DNA of 5,257 bases from Bryobacteraceae bacterium (GTDB lineage Bacteria; Acidobacteriota; Terriglobia; Bryobacterales; Bryobacteraceae): positions 1 to 5,257 of the forward strand of contig JADGHK010000222.1 in assembly GCA_019686145.1 (NCBI GenBank), given 5' to 3'. The position numbers and the translations under genes were made by a program. A model generated the notes under the pieces. The model had not been told where the DNA came from, ran no database searches, and saw only the letters and a list, made by a program, of their open reading frames with translations. Of this stretch, positions 1-5,257 are shown piece after piece (the first letter of the stretch is position 1; the number at the start of each line of letters is the position of its first letter).

Positions 1-325
1 TTGGTGGTGGCCGTCGCCTTCTTGCCGGGCAGTGCGGAAATTCCTTCCAGGACCCCGGGGAAAAGCCGCGTGCACTTGTGTCCCCGGGCCGGGTAAATCG
101 TCCGGTACGTGCGGATCAGTTCGTCAATTTGCTCTGAAGTGTGGGTTGGAAAGAGGTCCTGGAAAAGGTCGATCAAGTGACGGCCGATGTAGCCGCGAAG
201 GAATTCCTCTTCGCAGTCTGCGTGGGGCGTATCGGCAAGAACGGCCCTGATGGCTCCGCAGATGTCGGGCGCGGAGTCCAACAGGGTGCCGTCTACGTCG
301 AACAGATAGACCGGAAATCGCGGGA

Positions 326-329
<4 letters not shown>
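1..329 (-). CDS. HAD-family hydrolase, phosphoglycolate phosphatase-like (N-terminal part, cut by window edge)
   Basis: This gene is not an obvious long frame because it runs off the left edge; I read it from the reverse complement. It starts with GTG at 329-327 and gives 109 complete codons. The N-terminus begins MIPRFPVYLFDVDGTLLDSA, with HAD motif I DxDGTLxDS at residues 11-19: Asp11 is the expected nucleophile and Asp13 the acid/base. A helical cap region follows (about 20-85), then the conserved PGV turn at 91-93. The last visible residues, ATATT followed by a codon starting AA, fit HAD motif II (Thr108). The layout matches the Gph/phosphoglycolate phosphatase-like subfamily, which removes phosphate from small metabolites in the cytoplasm. 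Motifs III and IV lie outside the window, so substrate cannot be assigned. Its start overlaps the ftsH stop by 4 bases (GTGA) and there is no good Shine-Dalgarno at usual spacing, so translation is probably coupled to ftsH. The family call is strong; the exact activity is inferred. Confidence 0.88.
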
Positions 330-2242
<1,913 letters not shown>

Positions 2243-2330
2243 TACATCTCCCTGCCGACTCCGTCGGGCCGCTCCGGCTGGAACGTAAGATCCGCCTGTC
2301 TATACAGACGTCTGCTATTGGCGTTTTGAT
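2243..2330 (-). other. tilS-ftsH intergenic spacer
   Basis: This 88-base spacer is the only real non-coding gap in the window. It holds the ftsH ribosome binding site and a perfect 10-base palindrome, CAGACGTCTG, at 2305-2314, flanked by a TATAGA run on the minus strand that could be a weak -10 box but has no matching -35. A small overlapping hairpin (CTGT/ACAG, 2296-2307) is too short and lacks a T-run, so no intrinsic terminator is visible after tilS. Read-through from tilS into ftsH is therefore the simplest reading, and an extra internal ftsH promoter cannot be excluded. Confidence 0.5.
2248..2253 (-). promoter_or_regulatory. Ribosome binding site of ftsH
   Basis: The minus strand reads AGGGAG, then the five-base spacer ATGTA, then the ftsH ATG at 2242-2240. 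This is the clearest Shine-Dalgarno site on the minus strand here and fixes the ftsH start. An ATG inside the spacer is followed at once by TAA, so it is not a competing start. Confidence 0.75.
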
Positions 2331-3794
2331 TCATTGAGGATCCGGAAGAAAGCGAACGCGCAGAAGCGATCGGGTTGACAATGTGGCAGCGAACTCGTCG
2401 TCCGGTCCGAATTGACGGACCCATACGATCCGGTCCCCAGCCACAATGACTGGCCAATGCCTGCGGTCCCAGAGGGGGATTTTCGCCTCCTGAAAGAGAG
2501 TTTTCACCTTCTCTCGGCCCGATCGACCTCGTGGACGGTACTGATCGCCTGGCCGCCAGTTGCGGAGCGTTAGAGGTCCGGCGACTCGATCCCAATCTAA
2601 GTCAGTCTCTTGCTTATTATAGCCCCAAACCCCCGGCGACTGCGCGAAACCTTCGCCAGTTGCTGGATTTTCGTCCGTGTCCCGGACACCTTCCCGTCCC
2701 ACCGGCAGGAGTTCAAGGATGATGCTCCCGCCGGGAACTGCCGCCTGCCCGGGTACGGTCAGCGGCGCTTCATAGTCGCGCGGGCGGCCGGCGTCAAAGC
2801 CCGGAGGGGCAAGCCGGATCCAGTCGAATGAGCGGAACGCATCGACACCGGGAATCATCAGCCGCCCCGCGCCCTCCGGTTGCCGGGCCAGGGCAAGCAA
2901 CTGCTCGACGTGAGCGAGCTCGATCTGCCGTAAGTCGCCCCGGACGGCTTCGATTGCCATGCGCAGCAGGCGTTTGGCGACGGCCCTGCTCTCCGGCAAG
3001 TCGCTGCAGCGAAACAGGACGAGCGGGCCCCTTCGGATCAGCACTTTCGGACCGAGCTTGGCCAGTTCGGCGGTCCAGTATTCCTCGTCTTCCTGAGCGA
3101 GCTCCGCCATCCTGGCAAGCGCTGAGACCAGGTTCGGGTTGTAATCGCGCGTCAGGGCGGGGAGCAGGTCGTGACGGATTCGGTTGCGAACGAAAGTGCG
3201 GTCCACGTTGGTGCGGTCCTCGCGCCAGGATTGTCCTCGGTCCTGCAGATACCGTTCCACATCGCTCCGGTCAACGCGGAGCAGCGGTCTTGCTAAGCCG
3301 TCCAATGTAATCGGCCGGATCCCCGCCAGACCTGTAGGCCCTGAGCCTCGCAAGAGGCGAAAAAGAACCGTTTCGGCTTGATCGGAGAGGGTGTGTCCTG
3401 TGGCGATCCGGTCCAGTCCTAACTCCCTCCGGCAGTCCTGAAAGAAACGGGACCGAAGCCGCCGGGCGGCCTGCTCCAGGTTGTCCCCGGTTTCCGCGCT
3501 CACGCGGGCGGCATCGACGCTTCGCTCCCGGTAAGGGAGACCCAGAGATTCGGCGAGATCCCTGACAAAGCGAGCGTCGGCGTCGGACTCTTCGCCTCGC
3601 AGTTGATGATTCAAGTGGAGCACAACAAGGTGTAGATTCCACCGCGGAGCCAGCTCCCGAAGCACGTGCAGGAGGCACACTGAATCTGCACCGCCTGAAA
3701 CGGCGACGCCCACGCGGGATCCGGTTGCGAACATGTTATAACGAAGGGTGATTTCGACAACGCGATCGAGCAAGTCCGGCTCCGACATATACAT
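2331..3794 (-). CDS. tilS: tRNA(Ile)-lysidine synthase TilS
   Basis: TilS uses ATP and lysine to convert C34 of the CAU anticodon of tRNA(Ile2) to lysidine, changing its charging from Met to Ile and its decoding from AUG to AUA; it is normally essential. With the start I chose, the protein is 487 residues. The N-type ATP pyrophosphatase domain has the PP-loop SGGADS (33-38), HLNHQLRGEESDAD (60-73), GHTLSDQAET (133-142, where many relatives have GHHxxDQAET), RLLRGSG (146-152) and the signature REDRTN...RNRIRHDLLP (191-212). A less conserved middle region follows, then a C-terminal TilS domain (about 407-487) with LRNWRPGDQYRPRG and KTLFQEAKIP. The frame stays open to 3848, but that extension is antisense to the conserved GTSS motif of the divergent kinase and is probably not translated. 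ATG at 3794 or 3788 keeps the helix that normally precedes the PP-loop; ATG at 3734 would leave only about 12 residues before the loop. Family call is firm; the start is uncertain. Confidence 0.93.
   Translation of the reverse strand: MYMSEPDLLDRVVEITLRYNMFATGSRVGVAVSGGADSVCLLHVLRELAPRWNLHLVVLHLNHQLRGEESDADARFVRDLAESLGLPYRERSVDAARVSAETGDNLEQAARRLRSRFFQDCRRELGLDRIATGHTLSDQAETVLFRLLRGSGPTGLAGIRPITLDGLARPLLRVDRSDVERYLQDRGQSWREDRTNVDRTFVRNRIRHDLLPALTRDYNPNLVSALARMAELAQEDEEYWTAELAKLGPKVLIRRGPLVLFRCSDLPESRAVAKRLLRMAIEAVRGDLRQIELAHVEQLLALARQPEGAGRLMIPGVDAFRSFDWIRLAPPGFDAGRPRDYEAPLTVPGQAAVPGGSIILELLPVGREGVRDTDENPATGEGFAQSPGVWGYNKQETDLDWDRVAGPLTLRNWRPGDQYRPRGRSGREKVKTLFQEAKIPLWDRRHWPVIVAGDRIVWVRQFGPDDEFAATLSTRSLLRVRFLPDPQ
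3734..3742 (+). promoter_or_regulatory. Possible extended -10 promoter element of the kinase gene
   Basis: The plus strand reads TGTTATAAC: a TGn extension followed by TATAAC, five of six matches to TATAAT. It sits in a locally AT-richer patch inside the 5' end of tilS. No convincing -35 is present at 16-18 bases upstream, which extended -10 promoters can tolerate. The box ends five bases before the GTG start at 3748, so initiation would fall at or near the start codon. GTTATAAC (3735-3742) is itself a palindrome, so direction is ambiguous. This is inference from a short match only. Confidence 0.3.
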
Positions 3795-5253
3795 TGTAAG
3801 TCTCGATGTAGGCACCTCCTCGGTGCGCACGCTGCTTTTCGACGGCAAGGGGCAGCACTGCGCCGGGTTTGGAGCACAACTGCCTTACCGCGTCACTACG
3901 ACTTTCGACGGCGGGGTGGAGGTGGACGGAGATGAACTCCTCGGCCTTGCTGCGGAAGCGCTGTCCATAATCCATCAGCAGATGCAGGAGGCGCGGCGGA
4001 GAGCATCGGCGGTGGCCTTCTGCGCCTTCTGGCACAGTTTCCTCGGCGTGGATGCGCAAGGCAGGCCGACGGTGCCCATCATTCACCTGTTCGATACGCG
4101 CAGCTCGGAGCAGGTGAAGCGGCTCAGGCGGCTTGTGGACGCAGATGCCGTCCATGCGCGGACCGGCTGTGTGCTCCACACCAGCTACTGGCCGGCCAAG
4201 CTGCTCTGGCTCGCCGAAACTCATCCCGAACAGGTCCGGTCGACCGCGGCCTGGCTGTCTTTCGGCGAGTACCTCTTCCTCAAACTCTTCGGCAAGGCTG
4301 TCAACTCGACATCCATGGCCTCGGGCTCCGGCATCTGGAACCAGAATCGGAACGACTACGACGAGGAGATGCTGTCGATACTGCCCGTTGACCGGTCTCA
4401 GCTTGCTGATGTCAACGAAATGGATCAGGCGATGACGGAGCTTCTCCCGGAGTATGCAGCGCGATGGCCCGCCTTTCAACATATCCCGTGGTTCCCGGCG
4501 CTGGGCGATGGCGCTTGCAACAACATCGGGAGCGGCTGCATCACGCCGAAGCGTTTCTCGTTGATGGTTGGCACCAGCGGGGCAATGCGCGCGGTCGCCG
4601 AGCAGGCGCAAATTGAAATCCCCAAAGGCCTATGGTGCTACCGGGTCGACCGGAGGCGGTTTGTGCTGGGCGGAGCTCTTTCCAACGGCGGAGAGGTGTT
4701 TGCCTGGATGAAGCGGACGCTGGCCCTGCCCGCGGAAGACCAGTTGGAGGAGCAGATTGCGGCAATGCGGCCGGGTGAGCACGGCCTCACCGTTCTTCCC
4801 CTCTTTGCGGGCGAACGATCGACGGGGTGGCGCCCCGAAGCCCGCGCCGCCATCACCGGAATGGGCCTTCACACCGGTCCCGTCCACATCGTTCGCGCCG
4901 CCCTGGAATCCGTCGCGCTGCGGTTCCGCCAGCTCTATCTGGCGCTCAGGGAAGGGATGGGAGAACCCGAGGACGTGGTTGCCAGCGGAGGAGCGCTTCT
5001 GCGCTCGCGGGTCTGGACCCAAATGATGGCCGATGCCCTGGGCCGCCCCGTCCTGGTCTGCTGCGAGCCGGAAGCAACGAGCCGAGGCGCCGCTCTGCTT
5101 GCTCTGGAGCGCATCGGCGCGATCGCCGATATTCGCGATCTGCCAGCAAAAACGGGCGAAGTCTTCCAGTGCAATCCGGAGCACCGCTCTGCATACGACG
5201 ATCTTCTGGCCAATCAGCAGCGCTTATACCGAAAGCTTTTTGAGGAGAATTGA
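3748..5253 (+). CDS. FGGY-family carbohydrate kinase, gluconokinase-like
   Basis: Complete 501-residue FGGY sugar kinase, the usual length for the family; such cytoplasmic enzymes phosphorylate sugars or sugar acids with ATP. The N-terminal domain has the phosphate-loop motif IVSLDVGTSSVR (16-27), the segment CAFWHSFLGVD (92-102), which resembles the S-A-M-H-S segment of gluconokinases, and a D-x-R element (Asp116, Arg118). The expected catalytic base is Asp254 in GDGACNNIG. The C-terminal domain has MVGTSGAMRAV (273-283), GGALSNGGEVFAWM (308-321), LFAGERSTGW (352-361) and SGGALLRSRVWTQMMADALG (413-432). From memory, these blocks resemble Bacillus gluconate kinase GntK more than xylulokinase or glycerol kinase, but sugar specificity cannot be proved here. 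GTG at 3748 is the only usual start codon before the phosphate loop, because an in-frame TAA lies at 3739-3741. GAAGG directly abuts this GTG, too close for a normal Shine-Dalgarno. Its 5' end overlaps the divergent tilS. It is probably the first gene of a plus-strand unit continuing past the window. Confidence 0.92.
   Translation: MISTTRSSKSGSDIYIVSLDVGTSSVRTLLFDGKGQHCAGFGAQLPYRVTTTFDGGVEVDGDELLGLAAEALSIIHQQMQEARRRASAVAFCAFWHSFLGVDAQGRPTVPIIHLFDTRSSEQVKRLRRLVDADAVHARTGCVLHTSYWPAKLLWLAETHPEQVRSTAAWLSFGEYLFLKLFGKAVNSTSMASGSGIWNQNRNDYDEEMLSILPVDRSQLADVNEMDQAMTELLPEYAARWPAFQHIPWFPALGDGACNNIGSGCITPKRFSLMVGTSGAMRAVAEQAQIEIPKGLWCYRVDRRRFVLGGALSNGGEVFAWMKRTLALPAEDQLEEQIAAMRPGEHGLTVLPLFAGERSTGWRPEARAAITGMGLHTGPVHIVRAALESVALRFRQLYLALREGMGEPEDVVASGGALLRSRVWTQMMADALGRPVLVCCEPEATSRGAALLALERIGAIADIRDLPAKTGEVFQCNPEHRSAYDDLLANQQRLYRKLFEEN
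5242..5247 (+). promoter_or_regulatory. Likely ribosome binding site for a gene beyond the right edge
   Basis: GAGGAG lies inside the last codons of the kinase, ten bases before the end of the window. A start codon at or just after position 5258 would have acceptable spacing. A TTG at 5250-5252 overlapping the kinase stop is only two bases away, which is too close. This suggests a tightly packed downstream gene, but none can be seen here. Confidence 0.4.
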
Positions 5254-5257
5254 TACC

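Noticed and set aside
2296..2314. Short hairpins after tilS considered as an intrinsic terminator
   Set aside because: The stems are only 4-5 base pairs and no run of T follows on the minus strand.
3815..3820. Perfect AGGAGG on the minus strand upstream of tilS
   Set aside because: It is 20 bases from the ATG at 3794, too far for a ribosome binding site, with no in-frame start at proper spacing. It is explained by the antisense of the kinase GTSS codons.
3795..3848. N-terminal extension of TilS to an ATG at 3848
   Set aside because: The extra 18 residues are the antisense of the conserved kinase segment GTSSVRTLLFDG and look like a shadow rather than TilS sequence.
3736..4611. A 291-codon minus-strand frame opposite the kinase
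   Set aside because: It is antisense to conserved kinase motifs, shows no domain and overlaps the tilS start in another frame; GC-rich codon use explains its length.

Overview
The window is a compact, GC-rich bacterial chromosomal segment with four protein genes and almost no non-coding DNA. Three genes lie on the minus strand in the order tilS, ftsH, HAD-family phosphatase (the last cut by the left edge). One FGGY-family sugar kinase is read divergently on the plus strand. I see no RNA gene, insertion sequence, CRISPR array, phage or plasmid signature. Housekeeping genes, high GC and the FtsH and TilS sequence style suggest a free-living Gram-negative-type bacterium. Acidobacteriota is my best guess, but the sequence alone does not prove it.

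Layout: positions 1-329 (minus) hold the N-terminal 109 codons of a HAD phosphatase resembling phosphoglycolate phosphatase. Its GTG start overlaps the ftsH stop in a GTGA junction. Positions 326-2242 (minus) encode a complete FtsH membrane AAA+ zinc protease with every catalytic motif intact. An 88-base spacer (2243-2330) carries the ftsH ribosome binding site. Positions 2331 to about 3794 (minus) encode TilS, the tRNA(Ile2) lysidine synthetase. Positions 3748-5253 (plus) encode an FGGY carbohydrate kinase most like gluconokinases. Its last codons contain a Shine-Dalgarno-like run, suggesting another plus-strand gene just beyond the right edge.

Functionally, the minus-strand genes form a probable operon joining decoding fidelity (TilS), membrane protein quality control (FtsH) and metabolite phosphatase activity (HAD). 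A tilS-ftsH neighbourhood is known from many bacteria, often with hpt between them; hpt is absent here. The kinase probably belongs to a separate sugar-acid or pentose catabolic unit. The most notable structural point is the head-to-head junction: the best-supported starts of tilS and the kinase overlap by about 47 bases, so each gene's 5' control region must lie inside the other's coding sequence. I found no convincing evidence of a previously undescribed system; this looks like an ordinary core-genome region.
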